From: Brevibacillus brevis
GTDB taxonomy: Bacteria > Bacillota > Bacilli > Brevibacillales > Brevibacillaceae
Assembly (NCBI RefSeq): GCF_031583145.1
Contig: NZ_CP134050.1
Span: 4,329,501-4,393,500 of the forward strand
Reading direction: 5' to 3'
Length of the DNA stretch: 64,000 nucleotides
Shown here piece by piece: positions 7,985 to 14,584 of the stretch. The translations under genes were made by a program, and so were the position numbers. Positions within the stretch are counted from its first letter, which is position 1. Every line of letters begins with the position of its first letter. The notes under the pieces are model-generated. The model searched no databases. It saw only the letters and a list, made by a program, of their open reading frames with translations, and had not been told where the DNA came from.

Positions 7985-8047
7985 GCATAAGCCCCCTTCT
8001 CGTGTTGTAGACTCTAGCATCCCAACGCGACAGGAGGGGGCTTATGC
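7985..8047 (+). promoter_or_regulatory. Hairpin sequestering the recombinase ribosome site and start codon
   Basis: GCATAAGCCCCCTTCT (7985-8000) pairs with AGGAGGGGGCTTATGC (8032-8047) over 16 bp with one G-U pair and a 31-base loop. The 3' arm contains the whole ribosome site and the ATG of the recombinase. Any transcript reading in from upstream would fold the start away. A transcript starting inside the loop would not. This is the fold-back logic known for some transposase genes. Confidence 0.75.
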
Positions 8048-9522
8048 GGACAGCTGTCTACATTCGGGTCAGTACGGATGATCAGGCTCGCGAAGGCTTT
8101 TCTATCCCTGCTCAGCGGGAAAAGCTGCTTGCGTACGTGCACTCCCAGGACTGGACTGTCTCTGACCTGTACGTGGATGAGGGGGCAAGCGCCAAGGATA
8201 CCAACCGGCCCGAGCTTGCGCGGCTTTTGGCTGACGTGCGCAGCGGCGGGATCGACGTGGTCCTCGTCTATCGGCTGGATCGGCTTACGCGGTCTGTACT
8301 CGATCTGTATCGGCTGCTTCAGGAATTCGAGGAGTACGGTGTCCGATTCAAGAGCTGTACCGAGGTATACGATACGACGACGGCGATGGGCCGCCTGTTC
8401 ATTACGCTGGTGGCTGCCTTGGCGCAGTGGGAGCGGGAAAACCTGGGTGAGCGCGTCAGGCTCGGGATGGAACAGATGGTCAAGGAACGGAAACGGCCTG
8501 GCGGACCGCCTCCATACGGCTATGAGCTGGCGGATGGCAAGCTGGCAGTCCATCCCGAAGAAGCCTCCGTCGTACGCATGATGTTTGAGAGCTACAACCG
8601 AGGCGAGTCGCCGCGCAGCATTGCGGAGCACGCCAATCGCGGGGGAGCGAGGGGGAAAAACGGGGCGCGCTGGAGCGCCGGAGCGGTTTTGCGCCTGTTG
8701 AAAAACCCTGTGTACTACGGAGCCCTGCGCTGGAATTTTACGGACTCCGGCCAGCGGCAAAACGCTCCTGACGAATGGCTGCTGGAAGAAGCGGCCCACC
8801 CCGCCATTGTCGGGGAAGACTTGTTTCGTCAGGTGCAGGATCGGATCGGGCAGCGCGGTTCCCGGCATCCCCGGGTCCTCTCTTCGTCTCTGCTGTTTTC
8901 CGGGCTGCTATATTGCTCTCGCTGCGGCTCGCCCATGCGCGGGAAGACGACGCGAATCGGCAAAAGAGACGGCGGCTGCGCTTCGCACACCTACTACACG
9001 TGCCGTGCGAAGCGCACCGGCACCGGCGCCTGCGATGCCGCTGCCATTCGCGAAGACCTGCTGGAGCTGGCCCTGCTCGGCCAACTGCTGCTGTATCCGC
9101 AGCCGATCCGGGAGGCAGCTGCTGCTGCATGGAACACGGCCCGGCTTTCAGCGGGCAGGGAGACTGGATCGGTGGAAGCCGAGCTTTCGGCCAAGCGAAG
9201 ACGATGGGAAAAAGCCTACGAAGAAGGGCTGATCACCTTGCCTGCCTTTCGGGCAAAGCTGGATGAGCTTGACGATTTGGCGAGAAAAGCTTCCCGTCCG
9301 CTTCTCCGGTCAGCTTCGAGCGACACGGCTTGCGGCCAAGCGGATTCAGGCTGCCCAACCGATTACCGTGCGCTTCTCGACTGGAGAGAGGTGTGGTCCT
9401 TCGCCACCCGCGAGGAAAAACGGCAACTGATCACGACGCTGGTTGAGCGGTTGGATGCCGAAGCCCTCACCACTTCCAGACGCAACCGCCAAGTGCGCCT
9501 GACCCATTTGCTCTTTCGCTGA
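8044..9522 (+). CDS. Large serine recombinase (SpoIVCA/phage-integrase type)
   Basis: The 492-residue protein has the standard order of a large serine recombinase. The N-terminal resolvase domain spans about residues 1-145, with nucleophile Ser10 in YIRVSTDDQ and the catalytic segments [10 protein letters not shown] and [19 protein letters not shown] recombinase domain follows ([10 protein letters not shown], then [16 protein letters not shown]). Next is a zinc ribbon ([13 protein letters not shown] with [14 protein letters not shown]) and a C-terminal helical region. The length is close to SpoIVCA, which excises skin from sigK. An AGGAGGGGG site lies 4 bases before the ATG. The stop is 26 bases from the right att core, as usual for an integrase next to its own attachment site. 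Confidence 0.93.
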   Translation: MRTAVYIRVSTDDQAREGFSIPAQREKLLAYVHSQDWTVSDLYVDEGASAKDTNRPELARLLADVRSGGIDVVLVYRLDRLTRSVLDLYRLLQEFEEYGVRFKSCTEVYDTTTAMGRLFITLVAALAQWERENLGERVRLGMEQMVKERKRPGGPPPYGYELADGKLAVHPEEASVVRMMFESYNRGESPRSIAEHANRGGARGKNGARWSAGAVLRLLKNPVYYGALRWNFTDSGQRQNAPDEWLLEEAAHPAIVGEDLFRQVQDRIGQRGSRHPRVLSSSLLFSGLLYCSRCGSPMRGKTTRIGKRDGGCASHTYYTCRAKRTGTGACDAAAIREDLLELALLGQLLLYPQPIREAAAAAWNTARLSAGRETGSVEAELSAKRRRWEKAYEEGLITLPAFRAKLDELDDLARKASRPLLRSASSDTACGQADSGCPTDYRALLDWREVWSFATREEKRQLITTLVERLDAEALTTSRRNRQVRLTHLLFR

Positions 9523-9547
9523 CACTTTTTGGCCGTTCGGAAACAGG

Positions 9548-9558
9548 CGGTTCCCCGC
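9548..9558 (+). repeat. attR core: 11-bp direct repeat at right junction of the element
   Basis: This is an exact copy of CGGTTCCCCGC at 6203-6213. The left flank is element DNA just after the recombinase stop. The right flank is protease coding sequence (LGLENSVT). Confidence 0.85.
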
Positions 9559-9815
9559 TTGGTTTGGAAAATTCGGTCACAGCAGGGATCATCAGCGCAA
9601 AAAACCGCCGCTTGCAGGTCGCCAAGCGACTGTACGAGGAAATATTCCAGACGGACGCCGCCATCAATCCCGGGAACAGCGGCGGACCGCTCATCAACCT
9701 GAACGGAGAAGTCATTGGACTGAATGCGTTTATCATTCAGTCGAGCCAGTGTCTGGGCTTTGCCATCGGAATCGACGCTCTGAAAAACCAGTTGGACCAT
9801 TACGTATTCAAATGA
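9549..9815 (+). pseudogene. HtrA/trypsin-like serine protease, 3' part with the catalytic Ser
   Basis: The frame encodes [18 protein letters not shown] followed by [20 protein letters not shown], the nucleophile motif of S1C proteases, and [13 protein letters not shown] at the end. It has no start codon or ribosome site of its own at the junction. The first ATG inside this part would give only 83 residues without His or Asp. Joined to the upstream part across the 11-bp core, the nucleophile becomes Ser196 of a 240-residue protein. There are no stop codons or frameshifts in either half, so the gene has been kept intact apart from the insertion. Confidence 0.9.
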
Positions 9816-9835
9816 AAAAACAACAAACCTTCTCA

Positions 9836-9903
9836 GGACGTAAGGCAGGTCGGCTGCGCCACGCATCGGCGTAGCCTCTGTTACAGGCGTCCACTCGTTT
9901 TTT
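9836..9903 (+). terminator. Branched terminator after the protease gene
   Basis: An outer GGACG / CGTCC stem encloses a GGCTGCGCC / GGCGTAGCC hairpin, and a T-run follows. The inner hairpin resembles the arm of the dispersed repeat found just downstream. Confidence 0.6.
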
Positions 9904-9910
9904 CACAGGA

Positions 9911-9974
9911 GAAATCCTGCCTGCGCCATGCCTTTTGGCGGAGCCGCGGTTATCAATTCCTATCTGCACAAAAA
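9911..9974. repeat. Dispersed hairpin repeat, copy 2 (short)
   Basis: The sequence GCGCCATGCCTTTTGGCGGA followed by GCCGCGGTT is shared with the copies near 2.2 and 35.1 kb. So is the tail AATTCCTATCTGCACAAAAA. The middle block with TTATACTGGAT is missing here. Confidence 0.7.
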
Positions 9975-9996
9975 GACCCCGTCTAGCGGGACGGGG
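9975..9996 (-). terminator. Terminator overlapping the stop of the 48-codon gene
   Basis: A CCCCGTC / GACGGGG stem is followed by TCTTTTT on the minus strand. The stop codon TAG lies at the base of the hairpin. Confidence 0.7.
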
Positions 9997-10129
9997 CTTG
10001 CTTCTCAAAGGCGATCAGATACACATCTTGGCCTTCCGAGTTGATCTGCTCTTCCGCTTGCTTGAGCTGCTGCAGCTGGGCGGCCGTCAGCTGCGCAATC
10101 GGCAATTCGTTCAGGCGATTTTGTTCCAT
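9983..10129 (-). CDS. Small hypothetical protein, 48 residues
   Basis: The frame runs from ATG (start MEQNRLNELP) to TAG inside a terminator hairpin. The product is polar, helical and glutamine-rich (IAQLTAAQLQQLKQAEEQIN) and ends in EKQAPSR. No cysteine, transmembrane or DNA-binding motif is visible, and I do not recognise a family. A GGAGG ribosome site lies about 10 bases before the ATG, and the downstream terminator fits the gene exactly. These are the reasons to call it real. It lies downstream of, and on the same strand as, the Fur-boxed DUF2325 gene, so it might be cotranscribed. Confidence 0.6.
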   Translation of the reverse strand: MEQNRLNELPIAQLTAAQLQQLKQAEEQINSEGQDVYLIAFEKQAPSR

Positions 10130-10193
10130 AGCGCTTCATTCCTCCGTGGTTATCAGACTCCTCACTAGTCTGTCCTGCCCGGAAGGTATGTAT

Positions 10194-10481
10194 TTACGCC
10201 GTCTTGTGAAAAGCTTTGGCGATGGCCGAACACGAGCGTTTGCAGAACAAGATGGGCAGTTCCCGGTCTTTTGCCTGGCTCTTTACGGTTTTGGCCAAAT
10301 TGTGATTGACATAGTCCGTCAGCACGAGAATCATGTGAATCCCCGAAGGAATTTTCACGCCGGTCTGCGAGCTTTTGCGCCCCGTTACGTGATGGATTTC
10401 CTGGAATCCTCTCTCCTGCAAAAAATCGATGATATTTCCCAGGCGATCTCCGCCAATGACCAGAATCGATGACATAACCAT
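10194..10481 (-). CDS. DUF2325 domain protein under Fur-like boxes
   Basis: The 95-residue protein matches DUF2325: ILVIGGDRLGNI at the start, a central TGRKSSQ, then MILVLTDYVNHNLAKTVK, and the Cys pair LFCKRSC near residue 80. The fold is probably Rossmann-like. The molecular function is unknown, though the conserved cysteines suggest a redox or metal role. AGGAGG precedes two closely spaced ATGs; the second, before SSILVIG, is the alternative start. The minus-strand promoter (TTGTCA at 10586-10591, 17 bp, TAATAT at 10563-10568) is overlapped by a Fur-like dyad, so iron repression is likely. It is divergent from the iron-storage encapsulin operon. Confidence 0.85.
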   Translation of the reverse strand: MVMSSILVIGGDRLGNIIDFLQERGFQEIHHVTGRKSSQTGVKIPSGIHMILVLTDYVNHNLAKTVKSQAKDRELPILFCKRSCSAIAKAFHKTA

Positions 10482-10534
10482 AGTACCTCCTTCAATGTTT
10501 GGATGATGGATCTATGTTGTTTTTCATTCGTTAT

Positions 10535-10571
10535 TGATAATGAATATCACTCTTACTGATAAATATTATCA
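10535..10571 (-). promoter_or_regulatory. Two Fur-like boxes at the DUF2325 promoter
   Basis: TGATAATGAATATCA (10535-10549) and TGATAAATATTATCA (10557-10571) each differ by one base from the 7-1-7 Fur dyad TGATAAT-N-ATTATCA. The second covers the -10 box of the leftward promoter. They lie about 90 bases upstream of the rightward encapsulin -35 box, so a direct effect on that operon is less certain. Confidence 0.75.
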
Positions 10572-10660
10572 TTCCCATTTACCTTTGACAATACTCTCCA
10601 TGATATCTTTTTTAATCAGACACAAAACTAAGGACAATGAAAGGAAACTGTACATATTTC

Positions 10661-10690
10661 TTGCCCGGTGTATTTTTCCAACGGTATAAT
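10661..10690 (+). promoter_or_regulatory. Sigma-A type promoter of the encapsulin operon
   Basis: A TTGCCC -35 box and a perfect TATAAT -10 box are separated by 18 bases, about 36 bases before the GTG start of the cargo gene. Confidence 0.7.
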
Positions 10691-10726
10691 GAACAAATAT
10701 AGATCATTGCGAGGAGGTGGCGTAGG

Positions 10727-11326
10727 GTGCAAGACTTTTCCCAGCTGCACGCCATATTCGATCGAACAAGAGGGTATATCAACCGCTTCATGGGCATTAT
10801 TCAACCGATCATTGACGCTGCCCAGGACGAGCATACCCGACTGTACTATCACCACATTTTGGAAGAAGAAGAGCAGCGCTTGGGCCGTCTGGAAGAACTG
10901 ATTCCGCACCTGGCAGAACTGTCTGCCGAAAACAAGCCGGATCAGCTGAGCGACCGCGAGCTGTCCCAACTGCTTTCGGATATCAATCTGGAACGTTTTG
11001 GCCTGCACAATTTCCGCGAGCATCTGGAGCTGTCCCTGTATGAATTCCGGGACGAGGAGACCCGCCAGACGCTTGACGGCATGCGCGAGAAGACGCACGC
11101 CGACTACCTTCAGGTAAAAGAGATCATGAGCAGGCTGAGCGAACGCTTCTCCGACGTCTATCACGCCGATCTCACCGATCACGACGAAGGACATGACGTC
11201 CATCAGGTGGACCATCTGAAAGCGTCCGCGAACGCCCCGCAAGGCGTCGCTTCCGTGATCAAGCACGCTCCTGCCCCCGCTCCCGGGAAGAAAGGGCTGA
11301 CTGTCGGCAGCCTGAAAGGTTTGTAA
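10727..11326 (+). CDS. IMEF encapsulin cargo (ferritin-like iron-mineralising protein)
   Basis: The 199-residue protein has a four-helix ferritin-like body (residues 1-150) rich in Glu and His, including YYHHILEEEEQRL and FREHLELSLYEFRDEE. A disordered linker with HDEGHDVHQVDH follows, and the C-terminal peptide KKGLTVGSLKGL ends the protein. That tail is the docking signal that loads cargo into encapsulin shells. IMEF cargo oxidises and mineralises iron inside very large T=4 shells. The GTG start has GAGGAGGTGG just upstream. The shell gene follows 38 bases later. The assignment rests on the tail, the fold and the neighbour together. Confidence 0.92.
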   Translation: MQDFSQLHAIFDRTRGYINRFMGIIQPIIDAAQDEHTRLYYHHILEEEEQRLGRLEELIPHLAELSAENKPDQLSDRELSQLLSDINLERFGLHNFREHLELSLYEFRDEETRQTLDGMREKTHADYLQVKEIMSRLSERFSDVYHADLTDHDEGHDVHQVDHLKASANAPQGVASVIKHAPAPAPGKKGLTVGSLKGL

Positions 11327-11364
11327 AAGAAAGAACGATCCTGTATGACTTGGAGGGAACTGCT

Positions 11365-12213
11365 ATGGACAAGCTTCGCAAATATCCGGATTCGCCCTTG
11401 ACCCAGGAGGAATGGGCCCAACTGGACGCCACAATCGTCGAAATGGCCCGCCGCCAGCTGGTCGGCCGCCGCTTCATCGATATTTACGGACCGCTGGGTG
11501 AGGGCATTCAGACCATCACCAACGACGTGTACGAGGAATCCCGCTTCGGGGGTCTGAGCCTGCGCGGAGAATCGCTGGAAATGACCCAGCCGAGCCGCCG
11601 CGTCAGCATGACCATCCCGATCCTGTACAAAGACTTCATGCTCTACTGGCGCGATGTGGCACAGGCTCGCACCCTCGGCATGCCGCTCGACATGGGCGCT
11701 GCGGCCAATGCGGCTTCGGCCGGCGCTCTGATGGAAGACGATCTGATCTTCAACGGCGCAGCCGAATTCGATTTGCCCGGCCTGATGAACGTGAAAGGCC
11801 GCCTCACTCACCTCAAGAGCGACTGGATGGAGTCGGGCAACGCGTTTGCCGACATCGTGGAAGCCCGCAACAAGCTGCTGAAAATGGGCCACAGCGGTCC
11901 TTACGCCCTGGTTGTATCCCCTGAGCTGTACGCCCTGCTGCATCGCGTGCACAAAGGAACGAACGTGCTGGAGATCGAGCACGTGCGCAATCTCGTCACG
12001 GATGGCGTCTTCCAATCGCCGACCATCAAAGGGCGCTCCGGTGTCCTCGTGGCTACCGGCCGACACAATCTCGACCTGGCGATCGCCGAAGACTTCGACT
12101 CGGCTTTCCTCGGCGACGAGCAAATGAACAGCCTGTTCCGCGTGTACGAGTGCGTCGTCCTGCGCATCAAGCGCCCGAGCGCGATTTGCACACTGGAAGA
12201 AACCGAAGAATAA
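11365..12213 (+). CDS. Family 1 encapsulin shell protein (IMEF type)
   Basis: The 282-residue protein has the HK97-type encapsulin sequence: MDKLRKYPDSPLTQEEW at the start, RRFIDIYGPLGEG near 40, SGPYALVVSPELYALLHRVH in the A-domain, and EDFDSAFLGDE near the C-terminus. The length equals that of the Quasibacillus thermotolerans shell, which forms 240-subunit compartments. Cargo targeting peptides bind the inner face. I chose the ATG before DKLRKYP because GGAGGG lies 7 bases upstream; a start 5 codons earlier is less likely. Together with the cargo it forms a two-gene iron-storage operon. No encapsulin-linked ferredoxin gene is seen nearby. Confidence 0.94.
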   Translation: MDKLRKYPDSPLTQEEWAQLDATIVEMARRQLVGRRFIDIYGPLGEGIQTITNDVYEESRFGGLSLRGESLEMTQPSRRVSMTIPILYKDFMLYWRDVAQARTLGMPLDMGAAANAASAGALMEDDLIFNGAAEFDLPGLMNVKGRLTHLKSDWMESGNAFADIVEARNKLLKMGHSGPYALVVSPELYALLHRVHKGTNVLEIEHVRNLVTDGVFQSPTIKGRSGVLVATGRHNLDLAIAEDFDSAFLGDEQMNSLFRVYECVVLRIKRPSAICTLEETEE

Positions 12214-12218
12214 ACAAC

Positions 12219-12266
12219 AAAACGTCCCTTTTGCCCGCGAATCGCACGGCTGAGGGACGTTTGTTT
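12219..12266 (+). terminator. Terminator of the encapsulin operon
   Basis: AAACGTCCCT pairs with AGGGACGTTT and is followed by GTTTG. Confidence 0.75.
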
Positions 12267-12274
12267 GTGTCCGA

Positions 12275-12308
12275 GAAAAAAGACAGCCAATCCGATGGCT
12301 GTCTTTTT
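12275..12308 (-). terminator. Terminator of the aminotransferase gene
   Basis: AAAAAGACAGCCA pairs with TGGCTGTCTTTTT around a short loop. Confidence 0.85.
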
Positions 12309-12318
12309 GCAAATGGCT

Positions 12319-13530
12319 TTATTTTGTGGCGGCAACTTCGTTTTGGCTGTAGGCGGCCAATGCTTTGCTCAACCGGGAAATGGCCAGCTGTGTATCTTCG
12401 CGATTGAGCAGCGTGTAGTTCAACCGCATCGTGTTTACTTTCTGCTCCGCCGCATAGAACGGTTTGCCCGGTACGAAGGCCACCCCTTCTTTTACCGAAA
12501 GGGCCAGCAGTTTTTCCGAATCCACATGCTCCGGCAGATTTACCCAGAGGAACATGCCGCCGCGCGGTTTTTCCCATGTCACGCCTTCCCATTGCTGCTG
12601 GGTCATCAGCTCGTGCATCCACTCCATCCGTTCCTTGTAGGAAGTGCGGATCTTTTCGATGTGGCTTTGCAGATCAAAGCGGGACAACAGCTGATGCAGG
12701 GCGATCTGGTCGATGGTGCTGGACTGCAGGTCGACGGCTTGTTTCGCTTTGACCATCATCTGGATGACACGAGAGTCTCCGATTGCCCATCCTGTGCGGA
12801 GTCCAGGCGCCACAATCTTGGAAAACGTGCTCGTGTAGACGACACAGGAATCGGTCGGATGCTCATCGAGCGAGAAAATCGAACGGTATGGAGCCTCTCC
12901 GTCGAACTGGATCTCGCCGTACGGATCGTCCTCCAGGATCAGGATGTTGTTTTCCTTGCATTGACGAAGCAGGCCGAGGCGGCGTTCCACCGACCATACT
13001 TTTCCGGTCGGGTTTGCGAAGGTGGGGATCACGTACGCCATTTTCGGACGGTACTGCTTGATTTTCGCGGCCAGATCGTCAAGATCCATACCCTCAGCGT
13101 CTCCATCCACCGGAATGGCGCGAATCCCTCGAAACTGGAACAGTTGGACCGCAGCCAAGTACGTAGGATTTTCTACCAGCACGACGTCGCCTTCGTCCAG
13201 ATAGACTCGGCATAGCAAGTCGACGGCCTGCTGGGAGCCGGTGGTCAGCAGCATATTGTCCACGCCAACATTCATCAGTTTCTGTTTCATGCGGGAGGCA
13301 ACCCACTCGCGAAGAGGCAGGTACCCATCCGTCAAGCCGTATTGCAGCGATTTGGCACCCAGATCGAACGAACGATCAAAAGCTTCGCGCATTTCTGCGA
13401 TGGGGAATGAATCCTCGGCTGGCAATCCCCCTGCAAGCGAGAGCACCTGGTTGCCCTGCGTCAGCTTGAGGATTTCCCGGACTGCCGAAGAGGACAGTGC
13501 TTCTACTGATTTTGAAAAGGAATACTCCAT
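12319..13530 (-). CDS. PLP-dependent class I/II aminotransferase (LysN/2-aminoadipate type)
   Basis: The 403-residue protein is a fold-type I aminotransferase without the GntR-type N-terminal domain of MocR proteins. Motifs are LSLAGGLPAEDSFP near residue 30, TGSQQAVDLL near 96, NPTYLAA, IPTFANPTGKVW near 170, LEDDPYGEIQF near 200, and the PLP-lysine motif TSTFSKIVAPGLRTGW near 235. The pattern is that of the 2-aminoadipate/aromatic and multi-substrate aminotransferases of Bacillales, so the amino-acid substrate cannot be fixed from sequence. AGGAGAGAGG lies before the ATG. It is a single gene with its own terminator. Confidence 0.88.
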   Translation of the reverse strand: MEYSFSKSVEALSSSAVREILKLTQGNQVLSLAGGLPAEDSFPIAEMREAFDRSFDLGAKSLQYGLTDGYLPLREWVASRMKQKLMNVGVDNMLLTTGSQQAVDLLCRVYLDEGDVVLVENPTYLAAVQLFQFRGIRAIPVDGDAEGMDLDDLAAKIKQYRPKMAYVIPTFANPTGKVWSVERRLGLLRQCKENNILILEDDPYGEIQFDGEAPYRSIFSLDEHPTDSCVVYTSTFSKIVAPGLRTGWAIGDSRVIQMMVKAKQAVDLQSSTIDQIALHQLLSRFDLQSHIEKIRTSYKERMEWMHELMTQQQWEGVTWEKPRGGMFLWVNLPEHVDSEKLLALSVKEGVAFVPGKPFYAAEQKVNTMRLNYTLLNREDTQLAISRLSKALAAYSQNEVAATK

Positions 13531-13859
13531 GTTCCTCTCTCCTTGATTTTTGGTTTATTCTTGTTTTATCACTGACGAGGGGCAATGTCCAATGGTCGCT
13601 TGCTATGGGGGAATAGGTTTTGGCTATGTCGAGCGACTGTTCGATCGATTCGTCGCGAGCTGCCGGCACTATATCCGCCTACCGCAACGAAAAGCAGTTT
13701 CTCGAAAGCCCTGACAAGTGATCCATCCTCCGGCTTGGATCGGAACAAGCTGGTTGAAACATGCCGAAAGCAGTATTTCTAACAACTGGAAGCGAACAGC
13801 AAAAAACCTCCTTCCCGCAGGAAAGAGGTCTATGTATGTGTGCGCATGGTCTGTATTGT
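13531..13859. other. Intergenic stretch, aminotransferase promoter side
   Basis: I see no convincing gene. The right part of the aminotransferase upstream region holds a possible minus-strand promoter (TTGGAC, then GATAAA about 16 bases on). The far right holds the terminator of the next gene. A short rightward open frame exists but has no ribosome site or family signal. Confidence 0.4.
13800..13829 (-). terminator. Terminator of the Fur-boxed unknown gene
   Basis: On the minus strand ACCTCTTTCC pairs with GGAAGGAGGT and is followed by TTTTTTG. Confidence 0.75.
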
Positions 13860-14330
13860 TTACGCGATGCGAACGACACGTGTCTTCTCCGCTTGCGGCA
13901 GGAAAGACAAATCGACGTGCGCGTGTGCTTCTTCCAGGCCGATATCCTGGGCCAGCAGCAGGGCTTCCTCCTGAAACGTCGGCGTACAGCTGCCTTCGTT
14001 TAGCTCGCACAGACGCTTCAATCGCTTGAGCCGCTCCGCTTTTTTCTCCGCACGCATGCATTCGTTGCGCAGCATGGAGACATCCACATGGCGCGCATCC
14101 GCAATCATGCTGATATCGTCGACATGGACGATCAGGCGCTGCCCTTCTTCCGTCACAAACCCGATCGAGCAAAAATGCGCACCGGACATTTCCAAGCGAG
14201 TGAGTACGGCATTGGCATACACTTCACCTGTACGCAAACGAATCGAGCTGGCTTCGATGGCCCCGCCGATCTTTCGCTCGTTGGCGATCACCGTGTACAT
14301 ATCCGTGTAACCGTTAATCTGATAGCGCAT
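13860..14330 (-). CDS. Hypothetical protein under strong Fur-like control
   Basis: I do not recognise this 156-residue protein. The first 85 residues look beta-rich (MRYQINGYTDMYTVIANERK, then LVNAV-like stretches and IVHVDDISMIADARHV). The rest is helical and charged (RAEKKAERLKRLKRLCEL). It has no signal peptide or membrane segment. AGGAGGG lies 5 bases before the chosen ATG. The promoter (TTGACA at 14411-14416, 17 bp, TACGAT at 14388-14393) is overlapped by Fur-like dyads, so it should be made under iron limitation. It lies two genes from the encapsulin operon. A role in iron metabolism follows only from the regulation. Confidence 0.7.
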   Translation of the reverse strand: MRYQINGYTDMYTVIANERKIGGAIEASSIRLRTGEVYANAVLTRLEMSGAHFCSIGFVTEEGQRLIVHVDDISMIADARHVDVSMLRNECMRAEKKAERLKRLKRLCELNEGSCTPTFQEEALLLAQDIGLEEAHAHVDLSFLPQAEKTRVVRIA

Positions 14331-14361
14331 GATACCCTCCTGATCTGCCATAAGTTGACGA

Positions 14362-14434
14362 TGAGACTAATTATCATTAACAAACTCATCGTATAATGAA
14401 AATCATTATCTGTCAATAATGAGAATGATTTTTA
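14362..14434 (-). promoter_or_regulatory. Three Fur-like boxes at the promoter of the unknown gene
   Basis: TGAGACTAATTATCA (14362-14376), TGAAAATCATTATCT (14397-14411) and TGAGAATGATTTTTA (14420-14434) match TGATAAT-N-ATTATCA at most positions. The middle box lies between and over the -35 and -10 elements of the leftward promoter. Such clustering is typical of iron-repressed genes. Confidence 0.75.
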
Positions 14435-14530
14435 TTGAGAATAAGTTTAGGCTGCCCATTCCTTGTTACCTTATTCGTCCCGGCTGCATGGGGCTCTAGG
14501 CGATGGCCCCTTGCAGGGGAAATTTCGCTG

Positions 14531-14569
14531 AAAAAGGCCGTACCCGCTGTCTTACGGCAGGTACGGCCT
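14531..14569 (-). terminator. Terminator of the mtnE-like gene
   Basis: GGCCGTACC pairs with GGTACGGCC, with a T-run on the minus strand. Confidence 0.85.
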
Positions 14570-14584
14570 CTCTTTGCTTCTTTC

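Larger units (their letters stand above)
6203..9558 (+). mobile_element. 3.3-kb gene-interrupting element (YheC/D + HxlR + large serine recombinase)
   Basis: The element lies between two copies of CGGTTCCCCGC, giving a unit of 3,345 bp. It contains three genes: a YheC/YheD spore-coat-type gene on the minus strand, then an HxlR regulator and a large serine recombinase on the plus strand. The recombinase stop is 26 bases from attR. Joining the two element ends gives a palindrome, ACAGGCGG-TTCC-CCGCCTGT, with further symmetry outside it, as expected for an attP of a serine integrase. Joining the host flanks restores a protease gene in frame. The layout resembles a miniature of the sigK skin element. 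Whether excision happens during sporulation is inference. Confidence 0.85.

Noticed and set aside
8014-8868. Minus-strand frame inside the recombinase gene
   Set aside because: The resolvase and recombinase motifs on the plus strand are complete, and the antisense product has no recognisable feature.
6203-9558. Insertion sequence or transposon with inverted ends
   Set aside because: There is no DDE or HUH transposase, no terminal inverted repeats at the junctions and no simple target duplication. The 11-bp repeat is an att core next to a serine recombinase.
13585-13782. Short rightward frame between the aminotransferase and the Fur-boxed gene
   Set aside because: It has no ribosome site, no hydrophobic or conserved pattern, and it runs across the likely promoter of the aminotransferase.
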